A stretch of DNA of 64,000 bases from SPDF01 sp963699825 (GTDB lineage: Bacteria > Gemmatimonadota > Gemmatimonadetes > Gemmatimonadales > GWC2-71-9), in assembly GCA_963699825.1 (NCBI GenBank), contig CAVOVI010000010.1:271109-335108 (forward strand). The letters run 5' to 3'. Below are positions 1 through 8,437 of the stretch, one piece after another (the first letter of the stretch is position 1; each line of letters begins with the position of its first letter). The position numbers and the translations under genes are program-made. The notes beneath the pieces are model-generated. The model saw only the letters and a program-made list of their open reading frames with translations. It had not been told where the DNA came from and made no database searches.

Positions 1-53
1 AAATCTAGCCCGTTTGGCGGGCCTCCTGCAAGACACGCAAATGCTTGTCAGAA

Positions 54-83
54 TTGACAAAAGGCCCCGTTGACCACTACCAT
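54..83 (+). promoter_or_regulatory. candidate sigma-70 promoter for trpD
   Basis: TTGACA at 54-59, an 18-base spacer and TACCAT at 78-83 (4 of 6 matches to TATAAT). The transcript would start near 90 and give a roughly 50-base leader before trpD. That leader is C-rich and has no clear Shine-Dalgarno sequence and no Trp-codon leader peptide. The 142 bases before trpD hold nothing else I can support. Confidence 0.4.
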
Positions 84-142
84 TTTCTTGCGCTCGTGCG
101 GCCCTGTCGGGGTCGCCGGTTTATCCCCCGATCCCCGCCCAA

Positions 143-1198
143 GTGACCCCACCAGCTCCAGCCCTCGCCGAGGCACTCCGGTTTCTGTCGGAAGGCCGCT
201 CTCTGACCGCTGCGCAGTCCGCGGAGGCGTTCGCCGTGCTTGTCGCCGGCGAGGCCGCCGATGCGGACGCCGCGGCCCTGCTGATGGGCTTGAAGTCGAA
301 GGGGGAGACTGCGGAGGAGATTGCCGGCGCGGCGTCGGTGCTGCGCCAGGCGATGATACCGCTTGTCGTCCTCGACCGGGACGATCTGGTGGATACGTGC
401 GGTACCGGCGGGGGGCTGGTCGGGACCCTCAACATCTCCACGGCATCGGCTCTCCTCGCCGTCGGGGCCGGCGTTCGCATCGCGAAGCATGGCAACAGAA
501 GCCACACCTCGCGATCCGGGTCGGCCGACGTGCTCGAGGCCCTCGGTGTCCAGGTCGAGCTCTCTCCGGCGGAGGCCCTTCGGGCCCTCGATGCCAGCGG
601 GTTCACCTTCATGTTCGCTCCGCACTACCACCCCGCGATGCGCCACGTCGCGGCGGTGCGGCGGAAGCTCGGGGTGGCCACGATGATGAACCTCCTCGGC
701 CCGTTGGCCAATCCGGCCGGGGTCGACCGCCAGGTGGTGGGCGCGGCCGAGCGCCGGGTCGCACCGCTGATGGCCGAGGCCTTCCTGCGGCTTGGGACCC
801 GGCATACGCTCGTTGTGCACGCCGAGGTGGGCATGGACGAGATCAGCCCGATGGGGATGACAGAGGTATGGGAAGTGAGAGGGGGCACCGTGCGTGAGTG
901 GCGGATCGACCCCGCAGAGTTCGGCCTCGACGTGCCGGAACTGGAGTCGCTTGCGGGAGGGGAGCCAGCGGAGAACGCCCGAAGAATCGAACGACTGCTC
1001 GACGGTGGTGAAGGCGACCTGGCGGCCCGCTCGGCGCTGATACTGAACGCCGGGGCCGCGCTCTATGTGTCCGGGCTGGAGGTGGAGTTTCCGCGTGCCG
1101 TGGAGCGAGCCCGCGCGGCGCTCACGGCAGCGAAGGGCAGGGAGGCACTGATGCGCGTCCGCGCCGCCGCGCCGGGTGGTTCGGCAAACGCAGCCTAG
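143..1198 (+). CDS. trpD: anthranilate phosphoribosyltransferase
   Basis: Second step of tryptophan synthesis: transfers the phosphoribosyl group of PRPP to anthranilate in the cytosol. The 351-residue length is normal for the family. The PRPP-binding glycine-rich stretch (VDTCGTGG, near residue 85), the KHGNRS motif (near 115) and the NLLGPLANP motif (near 180) are all present. The GTG at 143 is the only sensible start, just ahead of the helical N-terminal domain, although no good ribosome site precedes it. It lies upstream of lexA, which is convergent and overlaps its stop by 4 bases, so it is cut off from trpC, F, B and A further on. The C-terminus looks complete. Confidence 0.95.
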   Translation: MTPPAPALAEALRFLSEGRSLTAAQSAEAFAVLVAGEAADADAAALLMGLKSKGETAEEIAGAASVLRQAMIPLVVLDRDDLVDTCGTGGGLVGTLNISTASALLAVGAGVRIAKHGNRSHTSRSGSADVLEALGVQVELSPAEALRALDASGFTFMFAPHYHPAMRHVAAVRRKLGVATMMNLLGPLANPAGVDRQVVGAAERRVAPLMAEAFLRLGTRHTLVVHAEVGMDEISPMGMTEVWEVRGGTVREWRIDPAEFGLDVPELESLAGGEPAENARRIERLLDGGEGDLAARSALILNAGAALYVSGLEVEFPRAVERARAALTAAKGREALMRVRAAAPGGSANAA

Positions 1199-1803
1199 TA
1201 CTTTCGGATTACTCCGACGACGACACCCTGAATGAGCACGTCGCGTTCCTGGAACCGCATCGGCGCCAAGGTCTCGTTGGCAGGTTGCAGGCGGATCCAC
1301 CCGCCGGCCTCGCGGTAAAACTTCTTGACCGTGGCCTCGGCGCCGTTGATCAGCGCGATGACCATTTCTCCGTTTTCGGCGGCCTGCTTGCCGTGCACCA
1401 CGACATAGTCGCCGTCGATGATGTGGGCCTCGACCATCGAGTCTCCCCGCACCTGCAGGGCGTAGTTCGGGCCGCGGGCCGGGAGCATCTCGTTGGGGAC
1501 CGCCAGCGTCTCGCTGTGCATGACGGATTCGATCGGCGTGCCGGCGGCGACCCGTCCGAGGACCGGGATTTCGGAGGCCACCGCCGTCCCCTTGGGGGGC
1601 AGCACCTCGATGGACCGGCTCTCGTTGTAGGAGCGGCGGATGTATCCCTTGCGCTCGAGGTTGGTCAGGTGCTCGTGCACCGTGGCCAGGGACTGGAACC
1701 CGAAATGTTCCGCAATCTCCTCGAAGCTCGGCGCATAACCGTTGTCGCCGATCTGGGATTGGAGATAGCTGAGGATGTCGCTTTGGCGGCGGGTGAGCGG
1801 CAT
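1195..1803 (-). CDS. lexA: LexA repressor
   Basis: SOS-response repressor and self-cleaving peptidase. The 202 residues comprise an N-terminal winged helix (1-65; QSLATVHEHLTNLERKG is the recognition region) and an S24 peptidase domain. The cleavage site Ala87-Gly88 (VAAGTP) and the catalytic dyad Ser122 (GDSMVE) and Lys160 (ATVKKF) are all intact, so RecA-stimulated autocleavage should work. The gene is convergent with trpD (4-base overlap) and divergent from trpC across only 69 bases. That gap carries CCGAA repeats that could be its own operator, as lexA genes are normally autoregulated. Confidence 0.96.
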   Translation of the reverse strand: MPLTRRQSDILSYLQSQIGDNGYAPSFEEIAEHFGFQSLATVHEHLTNLERKGYIRRSYNESRSIEVLPPKGTAVASEIPVLGRVAAGTPIESVMHSETLAVPNEMLPARGPNYALQVRGDSMVEAHIIDGDYVVVHGKQAAENGEMVIALINGAEATVKKFYREAGGWIRLQPANETLAPMRFQERDVLIQGVVVGVIRKY

Positions 1804-1812
1804 GACCGTCCT

Positions 1813-1865
1813 CCGAACGAGTGACCGAAGAGAGCCCGAATCAAGCTACCCGAACATGAACCGAA
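1813..1865. promoter_or_regulatory. five CCGAA repeats between lexA and trpC, possible LexA operator
   Basis: The lexA-trpC gap contains CCGAA at 1813, 1825, 1836, 1850 and 1861 on the + strand (TTCGG read toward lexA). Steps are 12, 11, 14 and 11 bases, close to one helical turn. Direct repeats at this spacing resemble the GTTC-N7-GTTC operators of alphaproteobacterial LexA, but the motif is different and no known LexA box is matched exactly. The role is inferred from position only; trpC transcription must also begin here. Confidence 0.35.
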
Positions 1866-1872
1866 GGTCAAG

Positions 1873-2661
1873 GTGACATCCACACTCGACCGCATCCTGG
1901 ACGGAATTCGGGCTGGCCTGCCGGGCCTGGCGGCCCGGCGGGACGAGCTCGAGGAGGCTGCCCGTCGGCGAGCCTCCCCCGCCGACTTCCTGGGCGCGCT
2001 GCGTCGCCCCGAGGTGGCAGTGATCGCCGAGTTGAAGCGGAAGTCTCCCTCGGCGGGGCTCATCGCGCCCAGGCTCGATCCCGCCTCGCGGGCCCGGACC
2101 TATGCGGCGGCCGGCGCGGCGGCGCTGTCGGTGCTCACCGAAGTTGATCACTTCGGAGGGGCGATTTCCGACCTCGAGACGGTCGCCGCTGCCGTCCCAC
2201 TGCCGCTTATCCGGAAGGACTTCATTGTCCACGAGCTGCAGATCATCGAGGCGCGGGCCTCGGGTGCCGCCGCGGTGCTCCTGATCGTCCGCGCCCTGGA
2301 GCCGGCCATGCTCACTTCCCTCCTCGGTGCTGCTCGCCGCTGGGGGCTCGAAGCGCTGGTCGAAGCGCACAACCAGCGGGAGGTGGATCTGGCGCTGGGT
2401 GCCGGTGCCACCATCATCGGGATCAACAGCCGGGACCTCGGAGATTTCTCCATCAATGCCGCCTCGGCGTGGGCCCTGCTGAACCGGCTTCCCCCGGAAG
2501 TGCTCGCGGTTGCGGAGAGCGGCATGAAGGACGTCGCCGCGGTTCGGGCGGCGGCGGAGGCAGGCGCCGACGCCGTTCTGGTCGGCTCGGCGCTGTCAGC
2601 CGCAGCCGACCCAGGTCCCCTCTTGGCGGGCATGGCTGGGGTCCCTCGCCGTGGCCGTTGA
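1873..2661 (+). CDS. trpC: indole-3-glycerol phosphate synthase
   Basis: Closes the indole ring from CdRP in tryptophan synthesis. It is a 262-residue single-domain TIM barrel, not fused to TrpF. Visible signatures are VIAELKRKSPSAG (catalytic Lys, near residue 55), LSVLTEVDHFGG (near 85), LIRKDFIVHELQI (near 115), GINSRDLGDFSI (near 180) and AVAESGMKD. It starts with GTG directly after the lexA intergenic repeats, and its stop overlaps the trpF start by 11 bases. It is the first gene of the long overlapping run that continues to about 13.95 kb. Confidence 0.95.
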   Translation: MTSTLDRILDGIRAGLPGLAARRDELEEAARRRASPADFLGALRRPEVAVIAELKRKSPSAGLIAPRLDPASRARTYAAAGAAALSVLTEVDHFGGAISDLETVAAAVPLPLIRKDFIVHELQIIEARASGAAAVLLIVRALEPAMLTSLLGAARRWGLEALVEAHNQREVDLALGAGATIIGINSRDLGDFSINAASAWALLNRLPPEVLAVAESGMKDVAAVRAAAEAGADAVLVGSALSAAADPGPLLAGMAGVPRRGR

Positions 2662-3295
2662 GGCGAAGATTTGCGGGCTCACCCGCCCGGGCGACGCGGC
2701 GGTGGCCGTGGAGGCGGGTGCGTCTTACCTTGGAGTGGTGTTCGCGAGTGGTCCGCGGACAATCACGGTGCCGATGGCGTCGGAAATCGTCGCGGCGGCG
2801 TCCGGAACCCCGGTATTCGGGGTGTTTGGGCCTCAATCCGCCGAGGAGATCCTGCGCTGTCGCGATGACGGCGGATTGGCGGGAGCACAGTTGCACGGTG
2901 AGTTCGATCCGGCGCTGGCGGCGAGGCTCCGTGGGGAGGGGATGATGGTCTGGGCCGTCGCGCACCTCACCTCCCTTGCCGACTGTGCGCGGCTCGCGGG
3001 CTTTGCGTCGGGCACCGACGCGGTCCTGGTCGAGCCGCGAGTTCCCGGGCAGACGGGTGGCGCGGGTGTGCCGCTTGGGCTCGACCTCGCCCGCCAGGCC
3101 CGCGAGGCGCTGGCCGGGCGGCGGATGGTGCTGGCGGGTGGATTGCGGCCCGACTCGGTTGCTGCCGCCGTTGCCGCAGTGACCCCGGATGTGGTTGATG
3201 TGAGCAGCGGCGTCGAGGTGACCACTGGACGCAAGGACCCGACGTTGATTCGGCTCTTCCTGGAGGCGGTGCGTGACGACCAGCCTTTCCCCTGA
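2651..3295 (+). CDS. trpF: phosphoribosylanthranilate isomerase
   Basis: Amadori isomerase converting PRA to CdRP. It has 214 residues and one (beta-alpha)8 domain. KICGLTRPGDA at the N-terminus holds the catalytic Cys, QLHGEFD is in the middle, and the phosphate-binding LAGGLRPDS and DVSSGVE segments are near the end. It starts at GTG 2651 inside the end of trpC and overlaps the start of trpB by 23 bases, so the three are surely co-translated. Gene order trpC-trpF-trpB is the common bacterial one. Confidence 0.94.
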   Translation: MAVEAKICGLTRPGDAAVAVEAGASYLGVVFASGPRTITVPMASEIVAAASGTPVFGVFGPQSAEEILRCRDDGGLAGAQLHGEFDPALAARLRGEGMMVWAVAHLTSLADCARLAGFASGTDAVLVEPRVPGQTGGAGVPLGLDLARQAREALAGRRMVLAGGLRPDSVAAAVAAVTPDVVDVSSGVEVTTGRKDPTLIRLFLEAVRDDQPFP

Positions 3296-4475
3296 ACGCG
3301 CGATCGATGGACGATTCGGCCCCTACGGGGGCCGGTACGTGCCGGAGACCTTGCTGGCCGCACTCGAGGAACTCGCCGCGCTCTACGATGGCGTCCGCGC
3401 GGAGCGTGCGTTCTGGGATGAGCTCGACGGCATTCTCCGCGATTACGTCGGCCGGCCGACCCCGCTGAGCGAGGCACCGCGACTCAGCGCCGAAATCGGG
3501 GGCCGTCTGCTCCTGAAGCGGGAAGACCTCAACCACACCGGCGCGCACAAGATCAACAACACGGTGGGCCAGGCGCTCCTGGCCATGCGGATGGGGAAGC
3601 GACGGATCATCGCCGAGACGGGTGCGGGGCAGCACGGCGTCGCGACCGCGACGATCTGTGCGCGACTCGGGATGGAATGCGTGGTGTACATGGGCGCCGA
3701 AGATGTCGCCCGGCAGGCGCTCAACGTCTATCGGATGCGGCTGCTCGGGGCCACGGTGGTGCCCGTGGAGTCTGGCACCCGGACGCTCAAGGACGCGACG
3801 AACGAGGCCCTCCGGGACTGGGTGGCCAACGTCCCGACCACCCACTACATCATCGGCTCCGTCGTCGGCCCCGACCCCTACCCCCGCATGGTGCGCGACT
3901 TCCAGTCCGTCATCGGGCGCGAAGCGAGGCGACAGGTGCTGGAACGGACCGGCCGGCTCCCCCGCACGGTCGTGGCCTGTGTCGGCGGCGGTTCGAATGC
4001 GATCGGGATCTTCACCGCGTTCCTCGACGACAGCGACGTGGAACTGGTCGGCGTGGAAGCGGCCGGGGAAGGGCTGGCCAGCGGCCGGCACAGTGCGACG
4101 CTGCAGTCGGGAAGCCCGGGGGTGCTGCATGGTACGCTGAGCTACCTGTTGCAGGACGCCGATGGACAGGTCGCACCGGCCCACTCGGTGAGCGCGGGAC
4201 TCGACTACCCGGGGGTCGGCCCGGAGCACGCGTGGCTTCGTGACTCGGACCGGGTCCAGTACTACGCGGTCGATGATGCCGCGGCCCTCGATGGCTTCGC
4301 GCGCCTCGCGCGCCTCGAGGGGATCATCCCCGCTCTGGAGACGGCCCACGCCGTGGCCTGGTTGTCCGCGGAGCGTGGGCGGTGGGAGCCGGACGCCCCT
4401 GTACTGCTCTGCCTGAGCGGACGAGGGGACAAGGATGTCGAACATGTCGCGAGACTGACGGGAGAGGCCCATTGA
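3273..4475 (+). CDS. trpB: tryptophan synthase beta chain
   Basis: PLP enzyme joining indole and serine to make tryptophan. The 400-residue length is typical of TrpB1. Lys93 in HTGAHKINN forms the Schiff base, the ETGAGQHG loop follows, and GGGSNAIG binds the PLP phosphate. The start is GTG 3273 within trpF. Its partner subunit TrpA is not next in line: two unrelated genes (HEAT and HD-GYP) sit between trpB and trpA, an unusual arrangement. The stop codon is shared with the TTG start of the next gene. Confidence 0.96.
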   Translation: MTTSLSPERAIDGRFGPYGGRYVPETLLAALEELAALYDGVRAERAFWDELDGILRDYVGRPTPLSEAPRLSAEIGGRLLLKREDLNHTGAHKINNTVGQALLAMRMGKRRIIAETGAGQHGVATATICARLGMECVVYMGAEDVARQALNVYRMRLLGATVVPVESGTRTLKDATNEALRDWVANVPTTHYIIGSVVGPDPYPRMVRDFQSVIGREARRQVLERTGRLPRTVVACVGGGSNAIGIFTAFLDDSDVELVGVEAAGEGLASGRHSATLQSGSPGVLHGTLSYLLQDADGQVAPAHSVSAGLDYPGVGPEHAWLRDSDRVQYYAVDDAAALDGFARLARLEGIIPALETAHAVAWLSAERGRWEPDAPVLLCLSGRGDKDVEHVARLTGEAH

Positions 4476-6199
4476 CCGAGCCGGGCACGGAGTTCGAGCA
4501 GATCCTACCCGCGGAGCAGGTGGAGGAACTCCTGCAGACGCTGGTCAAGGCGTCGCGGGCATTTCAGATGTACCTGCCAAATAATCCCATGTACCATCGC
4601 GCGGCCAGGAACCTCGAGACCGCCTGCGACCCCGTCTGGGCCGCGATCGACGAGCTCGTCCTCATCGTGCAGGAGACGGACTTCGTCTGGGAAGGGACGG
4701 TGGTGTACCACCAGCTCAGCAAGGCTGACAGCCTGGCCTGGACGCTCTACAAGGACGGGCTGCGGGTGCTGACGCTGCGCAAGGGTGTCGAACTCGAGGA
4801 ACTCCCCCGGCTCCTCCGCGTGGTGAACAAGGTGCGGGGCTTGTCGCCGGACGCGACCGAAGACCTCTTCACCTTGCTGTGGACCGAGGAATTCCAGTTC
4901 GTGGACGTGCGGTTCGCGGAATTTGTCCAGGACTTCGGCACCGGCGAGCTCGTCCCTGGCGCGGAACACGCCACAGACGCGAGCTACGCCGAGGAGGTGC
5001 AGCGCGACCTTGCGGGGACCGAGGAGGCGGCGACCGGCGAGCCAGGCACCGCGACGGACACTGTCGAGCGGCCCAAGGGAGTCGTCGACCTCGATGAGTT
5101 CGACTCGACTCTCTACTTCCTGGATGCCGCGGAAATCGACATGCTCACGGCGGAACTAGACCTTGAATACTCCCGCGACCTGCGTGAAGCATCGCTGGCC
5201 GCGCTGTACGATCTCTTCGAGACGCAGGCCGAATCGGAGATTCGCGAGGAGATTCTCGGCGTGCTGGAGACCCTCTTCCCCAGCATGTTGAACGCGGGCG
5301 AGTTCCGCGCCAGCGCGGCCGTCTTGCGGGAGACCCGGGTCCTGGCGGAGCGTTCGCCGGAACTGGTCGCGGAACACAAGGAACGGCTGACCAAGTTCAT
5401 CGATCAGCTCAGCGAACCCGCCATCGTCAATCAGTTGATGCAGGCGCTCGACGAGGGCACCGGCCGGCCGAGCGACGCGGACATCGCCGAGCTGCTGCGC
5501 GAGCTGCGGCCAGGCGCGCTCGCCACCCTGGTGGAATGGACGCCCCGCCTTACCTCGACGCCGGTGCGCGCCCTCGTGGACGAAGCCGTGCAGCAGCTCG
5601 CCTCGTCGCACCAGGGGGAGCTGCTCCGGCTGCTGCGGTCCGGCGACCCCGAGGCGCTTCCCGGCGCCATCGAACTGGCTGGCCGCCTCCAGCTCGAGGG
5701 CGCCGTCGCCGGCCTGGGTGACGTGATGCAGAGTCCCGACGAGGGCCTGCGACAAGCGGCCACCGAGGCACTGGTACAGATCGGGTCGCCGGGGGCGCTC
5801 GTCATTCTCGAGCGCGCCATCGGCGATGACGACCGGACCGTGCGCATTGCCGCACTGAAGGCGCTCAGCGCCCGCGGCTACAAGGGGGCACTCCGCCGCG
5901 TCGAGGAGGTCGTGAACGGCAAGGGGCGCAAGGATCTCGACTTCAATGAACGGCGCGCCTTCTTCGAGGCGTACGGCGCCATCGCCGGGGCCGGCGGACT
6001 CGCCACGCTCCGCGACCTGATCGTCCGCCGCGGCTTCTTCCGCCGGAAGCGGAGTGCTGATGTCCGGATGTGCGCCGCACTCGGACTGGGGAGGATCGGC
6101 ACGCCCGAGGCGAGGGCGGTGCTCGAGTCGGTCGCGGAGGACAAGGACCGCCAGGTCCGCAATGCCGTCACCGCGGCGCTTCGGGGGGTGGCCGAATGA
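4472..6199 (+). CDS. HEAT-repeat protein
   Basis: About 575 residues and no enzymatic motif seen. The N-terminal half (to about 170) is acidic and helical, with a conserved-looking segment around FQMYLPNNPMYHRAARNLE. An Asp/Glu-rich linker follows, then armadillo/HEAT-type repeats fill the C-terminal third (units such as LRQAATEALVQIG, VRIAALKALSARG and VRMCAALGLGRIGTPEA). I take TTG 4472 as the start because it overlaps the trpB stop and follows GGGAGAGG at 4460-4467; an in-frame upstream ATG at 4382 lies deep in trpB. It overlaps the following HD-GYP gene by ATGA, and both proteins share an N-terminal pattern (YxPxNxxxxxA), so they likely act together. HEAT repeats usually bind proteins; the partner here is unknown. 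Confidence 0.8.
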   Translation: MTEPGTEFEQILPAEQVEELLQTLVKASRAFQMYLPNNPMYHRAARNLETACDPVWAAIDELVLIVQETDFVWEGTVVYHQLSKADSLAWTLYKDGLRVLTLRKGVELEELPRLLRVVNKVRGLSPDATEDLFTLLWTEEFQFVDVRFAEFVQDFGTGELVPGAEHATDASYAEEVQRDLAGTEEAATGEPGTATDTVERPKGVVDLDEFDSTLYFLDAAEIDMLTAELDLEYSRDLREASLAALYDLFETQAESEIREEILGVLETLFPSMLNAGEFRASAAVLRETRVLAERSPELVAEHKERLTKFIDQLSEPAIVNQLMQALDEGTGRPSDADIAELLRELRPGALATLVEWTPRLTSTPVRALVDEAVQQLASSHQGELLRLLRSGDPEALPGAIELAGRLQLEGAVAGLGDVMQSPDEGLRQAATEALVQIGSPGALVILERAIGDDDRTVRIAALKALSARGYKGALRRVEEVVNGKGRKDLDFNERRAFFEAYGAIAGAGGLATLRDLIVRRGFFRRKRSADVRMCAALGLGRIGTPEARAVLESVAEDKDRQVRNAVTAALRGVAE

Positions 6200-7638
6200 A
6201 CCACGACCCACAGTCGGCTGAGCACAACCTCCGTCACGACGGTCGCAGCCTGCTCCTCTCGTTCTACGCGGCCCTGCGGAGCCTCAAGCTGTACCCGCTC
6301 GAGAACACGACGGTCCAGAAGGCGCTCGACGATCTCCTCGCGGCCGGGGAACAGCTCCTCGCCGAGGAGGAGGAGGTCGAGATCCGCGTGTCGGGCGACT
6401 TCCTCTTCGTCAACGACACCAGGCTCCGGCTCGAGCTCGACAACTACGCCTCGTTCAGCCAGGTGCTGGGACTCCTCCGGACCTTCGAGGTCGGGACGCT
6501 GCGCATTCTGCGGGGTGTCGAGCGCCGGGAGTGGCAGGCGCTGCTCAGTGTCTTTCTCAGCCTCGGCACCCGCGATGTGGCGGGGAGCCGGTTCGAGGAA
6601 TTGCAGGCCCGCCTCCAGCGAGCCACCCTGCAGCACATCCAGCTCGAGCCGCTCACCGCGGTCGAGGAACCGGAAGACTCGGCCGAGGCACGCGAGGTGG
6701 CCAAGCGGACCTACGCGCAGGGCGTGGCCGTCACCAAGGACGTGGTCAACAGCGTGCGCATGGGGCGCACCGCCAACCTCAAGAAGGTGAAGCGTGCGGT
6801 GCAGCTCGTGGTGGACCAGGTGCTCAACAACGAGACCTCCATCGTCGGGCTCACCACCATTCGCGATTACGACGAGTACACCTTCACGCACTCAGTGAAC
6901 GTCTGCATCTTCTCCGTGGCGCTCGGCAAGAAACTGGGCCTCGGCAAGTTGCAGCTGTACGACCTGGGGCTCGCCGCCCTGCTGCACGACATCGGCAAGG
7001 CGAGGATCTCGCTCGATATCCTCAACAAGACCAGCGGCCTCGACGAGGACGAGTGGCGCGTCATGACGCGTCATCCCTGGTTCGGGACGCTGACGCTCTT
7101 CAGTTCGCGACGCTACGAGGAGACCCCGTACCGGGCCATCCTCGTGGCGCACGAGCACCACATGCGGACCAACCTGACCGGGTATCCGACGCCGATCCGC
7201 CCGCGGAAGCTCGGGCTCTACTCACGCCTCGTGGCCGTCGCCGACGGATTCGACGCCGCGACGACCCGCCGCAGTTACCAGACGGTCCCGATCCAGCCCG
7301 ACGTCGTGCTGAAGGAGATGTGGGAGAACCCGAATCGCGGCTACGATCGGATTCTCGTGAAGGCCCTGATCAACCTGATCGGGATCTATCCGATCGGCAC
7401 CTGCGTCATCCTCGACACCCTCGAGGTGGCCATCGTGGCCGGGGCGAACCCCGACCCGACGATGCTCAACCGGCCGGTGGTGCGGATCGCGATCGACGTC
7501 AACGGCGCGGTGCTTCCCCCCCCGGGAGTCGTGGCAGATCTGGCCGACGGGAATGGGCAGGGCGGGTACGCCCGTTCGATCGTGAAGGTGACCGACCCAA
7601 GCCGATACGGCCTGGTGGTGGGAGACTACTTTGTCTGA
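6196..7638 (+). CDS. HD-GYP domain phosphodiesterase-like protein
   Basis: About 480 residues. A helical N-terminal region (1-200) begins much like the preceding HEAT protein (LYPLENTTVQKALDDL). The C-terminal half is an HD-GYP-type domain: HSVNV, LLHDIGKARI (metal-binding HD), HPWFG, HEHHMRTNLTGYP (the GYP signature) and VAVADGFDAAT. Such domains hydrolyse cyclic di-GMP or related nucleotides. All metal ligands I can identify are present, so activity is plausible. The start ATG 6196 overlaps the HEAT stop (ATGA) and follows a G-rich ribosome site. The gene end overlaps trpA by 8 bases, so a putative signalling protein is translated as part of the trp operon. Confidence 0.85.
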   Translation: MNHDPQSAEHNLRHDGRSLLLSFYAALRSLKLYPLENTTVQKALDDLLAAGEQLLAEEEEVEIRVSGDFLFVNDTRLRLELDNYASFSQVLGLLRTFEVGTLRILRGVERREWQALLSVFLSLGTRDVAGSRFEELQARLQRATLQHIQLEPLTAVEEPEDSAEAREVAKRTYAQGVAVTKDVVNSVRMGRTANLKKVKRAVQLVVDQVLNNETSIVGLTTIRDYDEYTFTHSVNVCIFSVALGKKLGLGKLQLYDLGLAALLHDIGKARISLDILNKTSGLDEDEWRVMTRHPWFGTLTLFSSRRYEETPYRAILVAHEHHMRTNLTGYPTPIRPRKLGLYSRLVAVADGFDAATTRRSYQTVPIQPDVVLKEMWENPNRGYDRILVKALINLIGIYPIGTCVILDTLEVAIVAGANPDPTMLNRPVVRIAIDVNGAVLPPPGVVADLADGNGQGGYARSIVKVTDPSRYGLVVGDYFV

Positions 7639-8437
7639 CCCTGCTGTTGCTGCACCCTGGGGCGCGCTCCGGCGCCCCGGTCAGGCGGCCTTCATCACCT
7701 ATCTCACCGCAGGCTATCCCGACCGGGCGACGAGCCTCACCGCGCTGCGGGCCGCCGCCAGGTTCGCCGACATTCTCGAGATCGGGGTGCCGTTCAGCGA
7801 CCCGGTGGCGGACGGTCCCGTCATTCAGCGGGCGTCGTTCGACGCCCTCGCGCAGGGCATGACGCTTCGCGGGACGCTTGACCTCATCGCCGAGGCGAAT
7901 CTCGACCGGCCGGTGGTGCTCTTCTCCTACCTGAACCCGCTGCTCCGCTACGGCTTCGACCGGGTGCTCTCCGACGCCGCCGAGGCGGGTGTCGCGGGGC
8001 TGCTGGTCACCGATCTGCCCGCCGGCGCCGACGCGGCACTCGAGGGCGCCGTCCGGAGCAGCGATCTCGACCTGATTCCGTTGGTCGCACCGACAACACC
8101 CTCGCGTCGGGTCGCGGAGATCGATGCGTCGGCGGCGGCCTTCCTCTATCTCATCGGGCGCCTCGGCGTGACAGGGGCTGGCACGCCGCCCGGCGCCGGG
8201 CTGGAGGAGATGGTGGACCGGGTGCGCGGCCAGGCGCGCCTGCCACTTGCGGTCGGCTTCGGGATTGCCAGCCCCACACAGGTACACGCCGTGGCGAACG
8301 TGGCCGATGGGGTCGTCGTGGGCAGCGCGCTCGTGGAGGCGCTCGGGCGTGGTGGCGTCGTCGCCCTCGAGGCGCTCCTGGCCGACCTCGGTCCCGCCTG
8401 CGTTCGGACCGTCACCGCCGGTGTCCCCGTTGTTTGA
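7631..8437 (+). CDS. trpA: tryptophan synthase alpha chain
   Basis: Cleaves indole-3-glycerol phosphate and channels indole to TrpB. It has 268 residues, a TIM barrel. LEIGVPFSDPVADGPVIQ (catalytic Glu, near residue 52), GLLVTDLPAG (catalytic Asp, near 130), FLYLIGRLGVTGAG and VGFGIASPTQV are all visible. The TTG start at 7631 overlaps the HD-GYP stop. The next gene's GTG start lies 17 bases before its stop. Confidence 0.94.
   Translation: MSDPAVAAPWGALRRPGQAAFITYLTAGYPDRATSLTALRAAARFADILEIGVPFSDPVADGPVIQRASFDALAQGMTLRGTLDLIAEANLDRPVVLFSYLNPLLRYGFDRVLSDAAEAGVAGLLVTDLPAGADAALEGAVRSSDLDLIPLVAPTTPSRRVAEIDASAAAFLYLIGRLGVTGAGTPPGAGLEEMVDRVRGQARLPLAVGFGIASPTQVHAVANVADGVVVGSALVEALGRGGVVALEALLADLGPACVRTVTAGVPVV

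Noticed and set aside
8..22. GCCCG/CGGGC hairpin at the window start
   Set aside because: No T-run on the + strand and no gene end is visible to its left, so a terminator cannot be supported.
2967..4472. 501-codon open frame opposite trpB
   Set aside because: Antisense shadow; trpB on the + strand has all catalytic residues.
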